This document shows positions 1 to 8,396 of a stretch of 64,000 nt of DNA, one piece after another (position 1 is the first letter of the stretch; each line of letters opens with the position of its first letter). The DNA comes from VXOI01 sp965197575 (GTDB lineage: Bacteria; Chloroflexota; Dehalococcoidia; Lucifugimonadales; UBA3495). The position numbers and the translations under genes are program-made. The notes under the pieces were generated by a model that was not told the origin of the DNA, searched no databases, and saw only the letters and a program-made list of their open reading frames with translations. The stretch is taken from the NCBI GenBank assembly GCA_965197575.1, contig OZ240214.1, positions 930,001 to 994,000 of the forward strand, in the 5' to 3' direction.

Positions 1-16
1 CAGGTCGAAGGGCTGG

Positions 17-2863
17 TCAACGGCCAGTTCCACGGCTGCCTCCTATCCACATGGCGGCCAGCGCGCCCACGCTGGCGGTGGTGCATGGGGTCATGGTGCA
101 GGGCGGGATGGAGCGCAGGAAGCTCTTGCCGTAGCCGCGCCCGCTGATCCGCTGGTCCAGCACAACGATGGTGCCCTTGTCCTCCTTGTTCCGTATCAGG
201 CGCCCCATACCTTGCCGGAACCTCAAGACCGCGTTGGGTATGGAGTATTCATTGAACGGGTCGGAATACTGGCCGGAGCGGGCCTTGACCACGGGGTCGG
301 TCGGCACCTGGAAGGGCAGCCGGGTCAGCACCAAGGCTTTGAGCAGGCCCGTCGGCAGGTCGACTCCCTCCCAGAAGCTGCTGGTGCCGAGGAGCACGCT
401 GTTCGGCTCTTCGGCGAAGGCCGTCATCAGTTGCGGGGCCGAGCCGTCGGTGCCTTGGGCCAAGACCTGTACGCCGTGGGCCAGCAACGGCTCCCGCAGC
501 CGCTGGGCCACGGCCCGGAGCGCCGAGTAGGAGGTGAACAAGGCGAGGGTGTGCCCGCCAAGCCGTTGGCCCAAGTCGTTCAGCACGCGGGTGATGGACT
601 CGACATAATGGTCGGAATTCGGCGCGGGCATGTCCTCCGGTATCAGCAATTGGGCCGCCCGCTGGTAATCGAACGGCGAACCCACCAGCTTCTCCGAGGC
701 TTCCGGCCCCACTCCCACGCGGCTCTTGAAGTATTCGAAGGCGCCCTCGGCGCTGAGGGTCGCGCTGGTCATCACGACACAGTCCTTCCGTTGGAACAGC
801 AGTTCGTCCAGCGTGCCGCTGATGTCCAGGGGCGCAGAGTGCAGCGACATTTCCCCGCGGGAAGGATTCGCGCCGACCCAGTGAATGGCCCCCTCCGAGG
901 GATTGCCGAGGATGGACTCGAACCGCAGCCGGAGCGCGCCCAGTTCCTCGCCGAGGTTGGCCGCCTCCATCTTGAGGGCGGGTTGGTCGCTGGCGCCCGG
1001 CAGGTTGGTGGAGTCCAAGAAGCGGTGCAAGCGTTCCAGTGCGGTGACGGCCTGTTGCACGGCCACGTCCAGGTTCTCCCAGGCTAGATGCAGCTCGGCC
1101 CAAGCCTGGCTGCGGCGCGATTCGGGCGTGATCAGGAGTTGGTTCTGGTCTCCCTGATCCCTTTTCCCGCCCCGCTTCTGGGAGGCGTGGAATTGCTCCA
1201 CCGCCGTCCAGAGGCGGGTCCAGTTCTGCTTCAGTCGCGGCTCCTCGGTGTCGGCGCCGGTCACGGCCTGCTCGGCTTCGCGCCGGATTGCCGACGCGGT
1301 GTCCTCGGCGGCGAGGGCTTGGCGAATCTGGTTGCTGAGGCGGGCCTGCGGCTCCCAGGTGTCGTCAAGAAGGTCTTGGGTCAACTCAAACCCGAACTGC
1401 CGGGTGGCCTCGTCCTCCAGGTTGTGGGCCTCGTCGATGATCAGGCGCCGGTAGTCGGGAATCAGCCCGCCGCCTCGGGTCAGGTCCGACAGCAACAGGG
1501 CGTGGTTCACCACGACGATGTGGGCCTGCTCCGCGCGTTCACGGGCCGCCCGCACGAAGCACGGAGAGCCGTCGCGCAGGCCGGGGCAGAAGCCCTGCTC
1601 GCCAGCCGAGACGTGACTCCAAGAGACCGCGTCACGGCCCGCCAGATTGATCTCGCCGCGGTCGCCGGAGGCGGTGTCCTGCAACCAGACCGAAGTCTTG
1701 GCCAGGATCCGGGCGTCTTCCACCGTGGGCGACTCGCTGCGGGCCAAGTGGTTCCAGCGGCGCAGGCACAGGTAGTTGGCCCGGCCCTTGAGCAGGGCAG
1801 TCCGCAGCACGCCGGCCGGGAGAACGCCCGACTGCTCCAGCACTTTGGTGAGGGCGGGAAGGTCCTTGGTAATCAACTGTTCCTGGAGGTTGATGGTATT
1901 GGTGGAGACCACCACCCGCTGGTTCTTCGACACCGCGAACAGGGCGGCGGGCAGCAGGTAGGCCACGGACTTGCCTACCCCGGTCCCTCCTTCGATGACC
2001 AAGTGGTTGCCGTCGTAGATCGCGCTGGTCACCGCCCCCAGCATCTCCTCCTGTTCCGGGCGGTGCTCGAAACCGGCGAAGGTCTTGGCGAATGGGCCGC
2101 CGGGACTCAGCATCCCGGAGATGCGGTCTTCGTCCAGGCCCGCGAGGTGTTCCGGGGTGTACCGTCTCTCCGTCGACCACAGCCGCTCCGACAACTGCTC
2201 CAAATCCAGGCCGGTCAACCCGACGGAAGAGGCAGGACCGGACCTTGCGCCTTCAAGCCCGGCCAGCGCACGGCCAAGGGGCCAACTGCTGCGCTGGGCC
2301 AGGTTGGATATGTAGCCGAGCAGGCCCTGGTCCTGCTCGTCGGCCAGCCGGAGCAGGCGCACGAACAGGCTCTTGGTGGCCATTGCGTCGGCCAGAGCGC
2401 GGTGAGCGTCCTTATGGCTGATGCCGAAGTGGTTGGACAAGTATTGCAGGGAGTACCGGCGCGACCGGGGCATGAACATCGACGCCAGGTCCCAGGTGTC
2501 GTAGGCAGGGTTGATCAACGTCAGACCGTTGGCTTCGAGGAACCCGACGTCGAACCGCACGTTGTGTCCAATGATGGGGTCCGCGCCCAAGAAGTCTTCC
2601 AACTCGGCGGAAATGGTCGAGAAGAACGGGGCGCGGCGCACCTGTTGCGGGGTGATGTGGGTCAGCCGCTGGATGAAATCCGGGATGTTGCGCCCCGGAT
2701 TGATGAGGGTCTGATAGGTGTCCAGCACCTCGTCCCCGCGAAACCGGACCGCGCCGACCTCAAGAATGGCGTCGCGGACGGAATCAAGGCCCGTAGTCTC
2801 CAAGTCGACGGCTACGTGGACCTGATCGAAGGGGGATGTCCCTGTGTACAATGCTGCCATCAC
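17..2863 (-). CDS. dinG: DinG-family ATP-dependent helicase with N-terminal 3'-5' exonuclease domain
   Basis: This 948-aa protein joins a DnaQ-like exonuclease (about residues 15-180) to a superfamily 2 DinG/XPD-type helicase. The exonuclease shows motif I DLETTGLD (D20, E22), motif II HNVRFDVGF and motif III HRALADA. The helicase has Walker A GGTGVGKS (K298), a DEAH box (D477), the downstream VVNHALL segment and the C-terminal GRLIR/LDQRISGRGYG motif. I see only three cysteines in the usual Fe-S region (NYLC, GFCP, SPCF), so whether it carries a complete 4Fe-4S cluster is unclear. The domain order matches Gram-positive DinG enzymes, which act on nucleic acid ends during repair. An SD-like GGGAAGGGAG precedes the ATG. 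It lies 110 bp downstream of the PHP gene and may share its transcript. Confidence 0.9.
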   Translation of the reverse strand: MMAALYTGTSPFDQVHVAVDLETTGLDSVRDAILEVGAVRFRGDEVLDTYQTLINPGRNIPDFIQRLTHITPQQVRRAPFFSTISAELEDFLGADPIIGHNVRFDVGFLEANGLTLINPAYDTWDLASMFMPRSRRYSLQYLSNHFGISHKDAHRALADAMATKSLFVRLLRLADEQDQGLLGYISNLAQRSSWPLGRALAGLEGARSGPASSVGLTGLDLEQLSERLWSTERRYTPEHLAGLDEDRISGMLSPGGPFAKTFAGFEHRPEQEEMLGAVTSAIYDGNHLVIEGGTGVGKSVAYLLPAALFAVSKNQRVVVSTNTINLQEQLITKDLPALTKVLEQSGVLPAGVLRTALLKGRANYLCLRRWNHLARSESPTVEDARILAKTSVWLQDTASGDRGEINLAGRDAVSWSHVSAGEQGFCPGLRDGSPCFVRAARERAEQAHIVVVNHALLLSDLTRGGGLIPDYRRLIIDEAHNLEDEATRQFGFELTQDLLDDTWEPQARLSNQIRQALAAEDTASAIRREAEQAVTGADTEEPRLKQNWTRLWTAVEQFHASQKRGGKRDQGDQNQLLITPESRRSQAWAELHLAWENLDVAVQQAVTALERLHRFLDSTNLPGASDQPALKMEAANLGEELGALRLRFESILGNPSEGAIHWVGANPSRGEMSLHSAPLDISGTLDELLFQRKDCVVMTSATLSAEGAFEYFKSRVGVGPEASEKLVGSPFDYQRAAQLLIPEDMPAPNSDHYVESITRVLNDLGQRLGGHTLALFTSYSALRAVAQRLREPLLAHGVQVLAQGTDGSAPQLMTAFAEEPNSVLLGTSSFWEGVDLPTGLLKALVLTRLPFQVPTDPVVKARSGQYSDPFNEYSIPNAVLRFRQGMGRLIRNKEDKGTIVVLDQRISGRGYGKSFLRSIPPCTMTPCTTASVGALAAMWIGGSRGTGR

Positions 2864-2973
2864 ACTCCCTTCCCGGCCTCACTCCCTGATTCCATCTCAC
2901 ACGAGGGGAGGATGATGCCGCCTCGCTTCTTCTATACCGAGAGTCCGATCCGTGAGCGACGGGGCCGGGGGGC

Positions 2974-3672
2974 CTAAATCTTGTAGGGGCGCAAACTCCC
3001 GGCTCGCAAGCCGGTTACGGGGTGGAAATGACCGGAGTGCAGGGCCTTCAAGAACTCGGCCTCCGAGGTCACTTCGTCGTCGAACTCGGTCACGAACTTG
3101 CCCAGTCCGTGTACCGAATGGGCGTCGCTGCCCCCGGTCACCGGCAGGTCCAGCAGCCCGGCGACGCTCATGGCGAAGTCGTTCTCCCGGTCGACCGTGC
3201 CGCCGTTGGCGACTTCCACCGCGTCGGCCAGCTTGAACACCGGATGCTCCAGGGCGTCCTCCGGCTTCTCCGGCAGGGCGTCGGGGACGGACTGATAGAT
3301 GAGCGCCCGGTCCCGCCTGCCCCCGCTGCTGAGCACGCCGCGGAAGGGGTGGGCCGTCACCACGAACCCGCCGGCGGCGGTGGCCGCTTTACGCAGCTCG
3401 GCGGCCTTGTTGAACCCCGGTTGGTAGCGGTCGAGTCCGAAGGCCAGCATGTGTCCCAAGTCCGTCTCGACCTCCATAGCGCGGATCAAGACCACGCTGT
3501 GCAGGGCCGCGAACCGCTGGAACTCGTGCCGGTCCCACGGCCCGGAGTGCTCGGTGAGACACAGTCCCCGCAACCCGAGCCGGTCGGCTTCCAAGACCAG
3601 GTCTTCCGGAGTGAGACTGCTGTCGCTGCTGCCCTTGGTGGTGTGGATGTGGAGGTCGAAAAGTCTTGCCAT
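2974..3672 (-). CDS. PHP-domain metal-dependent phosphoesterase
   Basis: A 232-aa stand-alone PHP (polymerase and histidinol phosphatase) domain. All the usual metal-ligand motifs are visible: HIHT at the N-terminus, TEHSG, an acidic EVETDLGH, TAHPFR and the C-terminal GGSDAHS. The family hydrolyses phosphoesters, for example nucleoside 3',5'-bisphosphates or small phosphorylated metabolites, using two or three divalent metals. The exact substrate cannot be read from the sequence. It begins 6 bp after the stop of the MBL-fold gene and is the fifth gene in the trmD-led minus-strand run. Confidence 0.85.
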   Translation of the reverse strand: MARLFDLHIHTTKGSSDSSLTPEDLVLEADRLGLRGLCLTEHSGPWDRHEFQRFAALHSVVLIRAMEVETDLGHMLAFGLDRYQPGFNKAAELRKAATAAGGFVVTAHPFRGVLSSGGRRDRALIYQSVPDALPEKPEDALEHPVFKLADAVEVANGGTVDRENDFAMSVAGLLDLPVTGGSDAHSVHGLGKFVTEFDDEVTSEAEFLKALHSGHFHPVTGLRAGSLRPYKI

Positions 3673-3678
3673 CGGCGT

Positions 3679-4347
3679 TTAGTCTATCACGTAATGGAAC
3701 ACTTCGTGGCGGCGAAGCGCCCGGAATTTCACCTGCGGGTTCTGGGCGGTCAAGATATCCATTGCCCTCTCCCCGGCCCGCGGCGGGTCGATGGCGTAGG
3801 TGAGGAATAGCCGGGGGTTGACCAAGCGGGCGATTTCCGCGCCGTCGGCAAGGGAAGTGCCGGTCCAAAACAGCACGTCCACGTCCGAGGGCATTTCCGG
3901 GAAGGGCGTGGTATCGCCGGGCAGGTACACCTTTCGGCCCCCGGCGATGTGCAGGACAAACGACAGAGGCTCGGTGGCCGGGTGGTCGCAACGGGCCGCC
4001 TCCAACTCCAGGCCGCCTACCGAAACGGAGTCGCCGGGGCGCATCGGGACGACGTTGGCGCAGCCCAACCGCTCCAGCCGTTCCGCCAAGACCGGGGAGG
4101 CTGCGACCTTTGCGCCGGTGCGCTCCTGTAACTTGCAGACCAAGCCAGGGTCCCAGTGGTCGGAGTGGTCGTGGCTGACGGCGACGACGTCCAGCGCCGC
4201 GCCGGGCGGCACGTTCATGCTGACCGGGTCGAGCAACAGCGCGGCTTGGGGCGACCTGACCGCCACCGCCGAGTAGCTGTTCACCCAGGCCAGCACCAGG
4301 CCATCGGCTGGCCCGGCGTCGAAAATGCCCGTTCCGCTAGCCGTCAC
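3679..4347 (-). CDS. MBL-fold (UlaG-like) metallo-hydrolase
   Basis: A 222-aa metallo-beta-lactamase-fold protein with the metal motif HDHSDH (H59, H61, D63, H64), a CDHPATE histidine and a PGDTTPFPE aspartate loop. The compact form without the full glyoxalase-type HxHxDH surroundings resembles the UlaG/YtkL-like branch of Zn-dependent hydrolases, which is often annotated only as MBL fold. Its start overlaps the 3' end of the enoyl-CoA hydratase gene by 11 bp, so translational coupling is likely, though a slightly later start is possible. The substrate is unknown. Confidence 0.8.
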   Translation of the reverse strand: MTASGTGIFDAGPADGLVLAWVNSYSAVAVRSPQAALLLDPVSMNVPPGAALDVVAVSHDHSDHWDPGLVCKLQERTGAKVAASPVLAERLERLGCANVVPMRPGDSVSVGGLELEAARCDHPATEPLSFVLHIAGGRKVYLPGDTTPFPEMPSDVDVLFWTGTSLADGAEIARLVNPRLFLTYAIDPPRAGERAMDILTAQNPQVKFRALRRHEVFHYVID

Positions 4348-5224
4348 CGGCTGGCTCGGCGGCGTCGGTGAAGCGGTCGTCCCGGGCGTGGAAGGCGGAG
4401 CGAGTGCCGTCGTTGCGCCGTTCGCGGAAAAAGTTGAACTCCTCCGGCTCGAAGCGCAGGTTGGTGAACAAGGTGTGGGTCAGGTAGCCTTGAGTCCACC
4501 CCGAAGTCGCTCCCAGGATGTCCAGGATCCAGTGGTGGGCGGCCTTGCCCATTGCGATGCCGTCGGCGGGCAGCAAGACCAGTTGACGGCACAGGTCCTC
4601 GACGGCCGACTCCAGTTGATCGGGCGGCACCGACTGGTTCACCAGCCCCATGCTCAGGGCTTCCGGGCCGCTGATGGTGCGGCCGGTGAGCAGGAGCTCC
4701 CTAGCCCGCTTCACGCCCACGGTCAGATAGAGGGGCACGAGGTTCAGGCCGCTGCCGGCGAACCCCAGCCGCTGCTCGGCGTGGGAGATCTGGGCGTCGT
4801 CGGCCACCACCGCCATGTCGCAGGCTTCCATCATGATCGTGCCTTCACCGATGCAATGGCCGTGGACTTGGGCTATGGTGATCTTTGGGAACAGCAGCAG
4901 CTTCAGGTGCTTCTCGATCCAGTTGCGGTCCACCTTGAGCCGGATTCGCTGGCTGGCCCGCCGTTCGCCCGGCTGACCGGTGCCGATGCCATAGACGAAG
5001 CCCACGCTGTCGAGGTCGTGGCCGGCGCAAAAAGAGCGTCCCGCGCCGCGAATCACCACCACCTTGATGTCGTCGTCTTCCTCGGCCTCGCCCAGCGCGG
5101 CGTAAAAGTCGTCGAGCAGCCCGCCCTGTCCCGGAAAGTCGAAGGCGTTCAGCTTCTCCGGGCGGTTCATGGTGATGCGAGCCACCGCGCCTTCCTTGTC
5201 GTAAAGGACATACTTGTAGTCCAC
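4337..5224 (-). CDS. Enoyl-CoA hydratase/isomerase family protein
   Basis: A 295-aa crotonase-fold protein. The N-terminal half has MNRPEKLNAF and the first oxyanion-hole segment GRSFCAGHDLDS. The second oxyanion segment, near VHGHCIGEGTIMM, precedes the expected active-site region. Crotonases hydrate or isomerise acyl-CoA intermediates in beta-oxidation or aromatic catabolism. The catalytic glutamates are not obvious by eye, so hydratase and non-hydratase functions (isomerase, dehalogenase-like) both remain possible. It lies between a thioesterase and an MBL hydrolase in one operon, consistent with acyl-CoA metabolism. Confidence 0.85.
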   Translation of the reverse strand: MDYKYVLYDKEGAVARITMNRPEKLNAFDFPGQGGLLDDFYAALGEAEEDDDIKVVVIRGAGRSFCAGHDLDSVGFVYGIGTGQPGERRASQRIRLKVDRNWIEKHLKLLLFPKITIAQVHGHCIGEGTIMMEACDMAVVADDAQISHAEQRLGFAGSGLNLVPLYLTVGVKRARELLLTGRTISGPEALSMGLVNQSVPPDQLESAVEDLCRQLVLLPADGIAMGKAAHHWILDILGATSGWTQGYLTHTLFTNLRFEPEEFNFFRERRNDGTRSAFHARDDRFTDAAEPAGDG

Positions 5225-5253
5225 GGTTTCCTCCGTTTCATAGCCTGCGGGTG

Positions 5254-5763
5254 TCAGGTGGTTGGCGTTCCGCCGCCGGTGACTTGCGCCATCGCTTGGG
5301 CCAGCCCCGGAAACCGGGCCAGCGGCAGCGCTTCGCCGGTCTCTTCGTAGTGGCCGATCAGTTGCCGGAAGTCGTCGGGCACCCGCCGGGTGGTCTCGGT
5401 GGCCGCGTCGTAGCCGACGTAGACCGCCTCCACCGAGGTCAGGAGCCGGTCGCCGCCCTCCGGGTACAGCTCCAAGTGCAGAATCATGCTGGTGTTCCCG
5501 ATGTGCGAGACCCGGACGAAGGCGTCGAGCATGTCGTCCACGCGGGCCGGGGCCTTGAATTCCAGGGTCGTCTTGACCACTGCAAAGTCGAAGTACCCGG
5601 TCTTGGGCAGGCCATAAATAGCGACGCCCAGGCTCCTAAAATATTCGGCTTGGGACACTTCCAGATAGCCCAGGTAGGCCCCGTTGAACACGATGCCTTG
5701 GGCGTCGCCTTCCATCCAGCGCACCCGGAAGGAGGTGCGAAACTTGAAGTCGGACTTGGCCAT
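5254..5763 (-). CDS. Acyl-CoA thioesterase, 4HBT/YbgC-like hotdog fold
   Basis: A 169-aa protein of the 4-hydroxybenzoyl-CoA thioesterase/FadM type. The start region has RVRWMEGDAQGIVFNGAYL, matching the family pattern of a conserved Asp near the N-terminus followed by G(I/V)V(F/Y)-N-x-x-Y. Members hydrolyse acyl-CoA thioesters as hotdog-fold tetramers. The ATG shares one base with the trmD stop (TGATG), showing translational coupling. The enoyl-CoA hydratase follows 29 bp downstream, suggesting joint function in acyl-CoA turnover. Confidence 0.85.
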   Translation of the reverse strand: MAKSDFKFRTSFRVRWMEGDAQGIVFNGAYLGYLEVSQAEYFRSLGVAIYGLPKTGYFDFAVVKTTLEFKAPARVDDMLDAFVRVSHIGNTSMILHLELYPEGGDRLLTSVEAVYVGYDAATETTRRVPDDFRQLIGHYEETGEALPLARFPGLAQAMAQVTGGGTPTT

Positions 5764-6521
5764 CAGCTCGTATCGCCTGCCGTGTAGCCCAACTCGGCCA
5801 GGTACTTGCGGTCGTCGGCGGACAGCTCTGCCGAGCGCAACAGATCGGGCCGCCGGTCGAGGGTGCGCTTTAGGGACTGCCGCCTTCGCCAGCGGTCGAT
5901 TTCCGCATGGTGGCCAGAGAGCAACACCTCCGGCACCGCCATGCCCCGGTAGTCGGCGGGCCGGGTGTACAGCGGGTGTTGCAACAGCCCGGTAGTGATG
6001 GAGTCCTCCGTCACGCTCTCCGGCGAGCCGACCACCCCCGGCAGCAGGCGGGAAACGGCGTCGATCAGCACCATCGCGGGAAGCTCCCCGCCGGTCAGCA
6101 CGTAATCGCCGATGCTGACCTGCCGCGTGACCAGCGCCCGGGATACCCGCTCGTCGACCCCGGCGTAGTGCCCGCAGATCAGCGCCAGCGCCGGGGCCGC
6201 GGCCAACTCCTCCACCAGCGATTGCGTCAGCAACTCCCCCTGCGGCGTGAACAGCACCACCGGAATCTCGGCCCGCTCCGAATCGCTATAGCCGGCCAGC
6301 GCGGCCTCCACGGCCTCGAACACCGGCCCCGGCTTCATCACCATCCCGTGACCGCCGCCGAATTGGGTGTCGTCGGCCGTGCGGTGAACGTCGTGGGCGT
6401 AGTCCCGGATGTCAGTGACGTCGATGGACACCTGCCCCCGCTGCACCGCCCGCCCCACGATGCTGAACTGCAACGGCTGCCCAAAGGCTTCGGGAAAGAG
6501 GGTCAGGACGTGGAATCGCAT
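5763..6521 (-). CDS. trmD: tRNA (guanine37-N1)-methyltransferase
   Basis: A 252-aa SPOUT methyltransferase that makes m1G37 in tRNAs reading CCN/CUN/CGG codons, preventing +1 frameshifting. Diagnostic segments are the N-terminal LTLFPEAF, DIRDYAHD, the glycine-rich FGGGHGMVMKP, and the trefoil-knot SAM site SIGDYVLTGGELPAM with LLPGVVGSPES. The length is normal. Here it is not flanked by rpsP, rimM or rplS as in many bacteria but heads an acyl-CoA gene run. A TATCAT hexamer (6528-6533, minus) lies only 6 nt before the ATG, so a leaderless mRNA is possible, although no good -35 is seen. Confidence 0.95.
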   Translation of the reverse strand: MRFHVLTLFPEAFGQPLQFSIVGRAVQRGQVSIDVTDIRDYAHDVHRTADDTQFGGGHGMVMKPGPVFEAVEAALAGYSDSERAEIPVVLFTPQGELLTQSLVEELAAAPALALICGHYAGVDERVSRALVTRQVSIGDYVLTGGELPAMVLIDAVSRLLPGVVGSPESVTEDSITTGLLQHPLYTRPADYRGMAVPEVLLSGHHAEIDRWRRRQSLKRTLDRRPDLLRSAELSADDRKYLAELGYTAGDTS

Positions 6522-6703
6522 GGGATGATGATACAGGAAATGAGGGCCTGGCGGCTCACTTAACCGTCATGCCACCGATGGACGGAAGTTCCATCCACGG
6601 GCACCTGACGTCGAGCGGCCTCCGGCTTCTCAGTTCGCCAGAATTACCGCGAGGTACGAGGCAATTCTGCCATGAGTGAAACGCTGCACGACGACGAAAT
6701 ATC
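6522..6703. other. Intergenic gap between trmD and the protease gene
   Basis: This 182-bp stretch holds no credible ORF. It contains a small imperfect palindrome (GATGGA...TCCATC, about 6578-6596) but no clear terminator for the protease gene, which ends at 6704. The upstream edge may contain the trmD promoter. Confidence 0.4.
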
Positions 6704-8305
6704 CTATCGGACTTCGAGATCGCCTTTATTGTCCCACTGCGCGACCTGTCCGTCGGGCAACGAGAACTTAACCGTGCTCCGACCGTAATACCAGGCTTCC
6801 TCGCCTAAAACAGGGTAAGACTGAATCTTCGTGGGCGTGCCTTGAACGTGGAGCACGTCATCCCAAGATGAGCCGCGAGTGAAATATCCGGGAGTCGTCG
6901 ATTCAGCGGTCGCGGGCAACAGCCGGACTTCGAGATCGCCTTTATTGTCCCACTGCGCGGCCTGTCCGTCGGGCAACGAGAACTTAACCGTGCTCCGACC
7001 GTAATACCAGGCTTCCTCGCCTAAAACAGGGTAAGACTGAATCTTCGTGGGCGTGCCTTGAACGTGGAGCACGTCATCCCAAGATGAGCCGCGAGTGAAA
7101 TATCCGGGAGTCGTCGATTCAGCGGTCGCGGGCAACAGCCGGACTTCGAGATCGCCTTTATTGTCCCACTGCGCGACCTGTCCGTCGGGCAACGAGAACT
7201 TAACCGTGCTCCGACCGTAATACCAGGTTTCCTCGCCTAAAACAGGGTAAGACTGAATCTTCGTGGGCGTGCCTTGAACGTGGAGCACGTCATCCCAAGA
7301 TGAGCCGCGAGTGAAATAAGCTCCTCCCGTGCGCGTTGGTGTAGATGTTGACGCGAGATGCGGAGTTGGCGCGGGTGTTGGACGTAGAGTCGGCGCGACG
7401 TTTGGCACTGGAGTCCATGCTGGGACCGGAGTAGGCACGGCAGTGGGATACGGTGTAGGCGTCGGTGTCGGAGTTGGGACAGCGGTTGGAAGCGGAATGG
7501 CGGTAGGAGTCGGCCTTGGTATCCTTGTGGGCGTGGGAGATAGCGTAGCGGTTGGCCTCGGCCTGGGTATAGGGGTGGGCAATAACTTGGCTATGGCAGT
7601 TGGCCGCAGTCTGGGCGTAATTGTAGGCGATAATCTCGGCACAGGAGTTGGCCCGGGAGCTTGAAAGGGTCTAGCCGCCGGTGTAGGCGTGGCAGCTACC
7701 GTAAAGCTGCTTTTCTGCTTAATTTCTGGGAGAATCGCCCGGATCGTCCTTTCGGACAGCGCGAAGCCCAGTCCTTCTGTATCAATAAGGGCGAACGTGT
7801 TGATGCCCAATACTTCCCCGTAGGGGGAAAGGAGAGGGCCTCCGCTGTTTCCTGGATTTATGGGTGCATCTATCTGAATCGCTTCGATATCGCGGTCGGA
7901 CCGTATGGCAGATACAATGCCGCGAGTAACCGACGCAGCCCCGGCAAGATTCAGCGGATAGCCCATTGCAATTACTTCGCTTCCGGGTTTGATGCTCGAT
8001 ACATCACCAAAAGACAGAACCGAAAAATCCCCGCAGCATATGCTCACGACAGCTAAATCTCTATCGGGGTCAAATCCTTCAATGTGACCACGATAGATCT
8101 GTGAATCACTCACTTCAACGGAGATATGAGAAGCCCCTTCCACTACGTGATAGTTGGTGAGCACCAGGCCGTTGCCGTCGTCGCTAGTTTCAAAAATGAA
8201 CCCGGAACCACTTGCGTCGAGGGTTTCGACCCGGACTACTCCACCCCTGACTTGCTCCACCATCGTTGCCAGGTCTGGAGGCGACGAGCTGGCGCACCCT
8301 ACCAA
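6704..8305 (-). CDS. Secreted trypsin-like (DegP/HtrA-type) serine protease lipoprotein with repeat C-terminus
   Basis: Counting from the TTG at 8305, the 533 aa comprise an S1C protease domain (H53 in NYHVVEG, D83 in DRDLAVV, S154 in NPGNSGGPL), a Pro/Thr-rich linker (about 208-335) and three copies of a 72-aa domain containing SSWDDVLHVQGTPT and WYYGRSTVKFSLPDG. That domain resembles short BamE/SmpA-like modules seen attached to other extracytoplasmic proteins. Cys4 sits in a lipobox (LVGC), but the first canonical start gives almost no signal peptide. Upstream in-frame codons 8365-8306 encode a perfect lipoprotein signal (RR, then about 15 hydrophobic residues), so the true start lies upstream. 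It could be a non-standard codon, or an ATG at 8376 reached by a one-base shift. No PDZ domain is seen. Confidence 0.8.
   Translation of the reverse strand: MVGCASSSPPDLATMVEQVRGGVVRVETLDASGSGFIFETSDDGNGLVLTNYHVVEGASHISVEVSDSQIYRGHIEGFDPDRDLAVVSICCGDFSVLSFGDVSSIKPGSEVIAMGYPLNLAGAASVTRGIVSAIRSDRDIEAIQIDAPINPGNSGGPLLSPYGEVLGINTFALIDTEGLGFALSERTIRAILPEIKQKSSFTVAATPTPAARPFQAPGPTPVPRLSPTITPRLRPTAIAKLLPTPIPRPRPTATLSPTPTRIPRPTPTAIPLPTAVPTPTPTPTPYPTAVPTPVPAWTPVPNVAPTLRPTPAPTPHLASTSTPTRTGGAYFTRGSSWDDVLHVQGTPTKIQSYPVLGEETWYYGRSTVKFSLPDGQVAQWDNKGDLEVRLLPATAESTTPGYFTRGSSWDDVLHVQGTPTKIQSYPVLGEEAWYYGRSTVKFSLPDGQAAQWDNKGDLEVRLLPATAESTTPGYFTRGSSWDDVLHVQGTPTKIQSYPVLGEEAWYYGRSTVKFSLPDGQVAQWDNKGDLEVR
6708..7319 (-). 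repeat. Three tandem 216-bp in-frame repeats in the protease gene
   Basis: Copies begin at 6708, 6924 and 7140 with an exact period of 216 bp (72 codons). The copies are almost identical, with only single-base differences such as gcgacc/gcgcgg/gcgacc and aggcttcc/aggtttcc. They encode the repeated domain at the C-terminus of the protease. The near-identity suggests recent duplication or ongoing homogenisation, and the array could vary in copy number between strains. Confidence 0.97.
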
Positions 8306-8396
8306 GGCTAGTTGTAGGGAAACGAACAGCGCAATTAGTGAGGCTGCTAGTCTTCTCGGCGCTATGCTCCAACCATGAGACCGAACACCGGGTCGG

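Noticed and set aside
1088..2977. 629-aa plus-strand open frame opposite dinG
   Set aside because: It lies antisense to a clear DinG reading frame, is rich in G/R/Q and P, and has no recognisable motif.
6708..7319. CRISPR-like repeats
   Set aside because: The repeats are 216-bp coding units without unique spacers; they encode a protein domain.
7329..7664. Gly/Val-rich plus-strand frame of 111 aa
   Set aside because: It is the complement of the Pro/Thr-rich linker of the protease gene.
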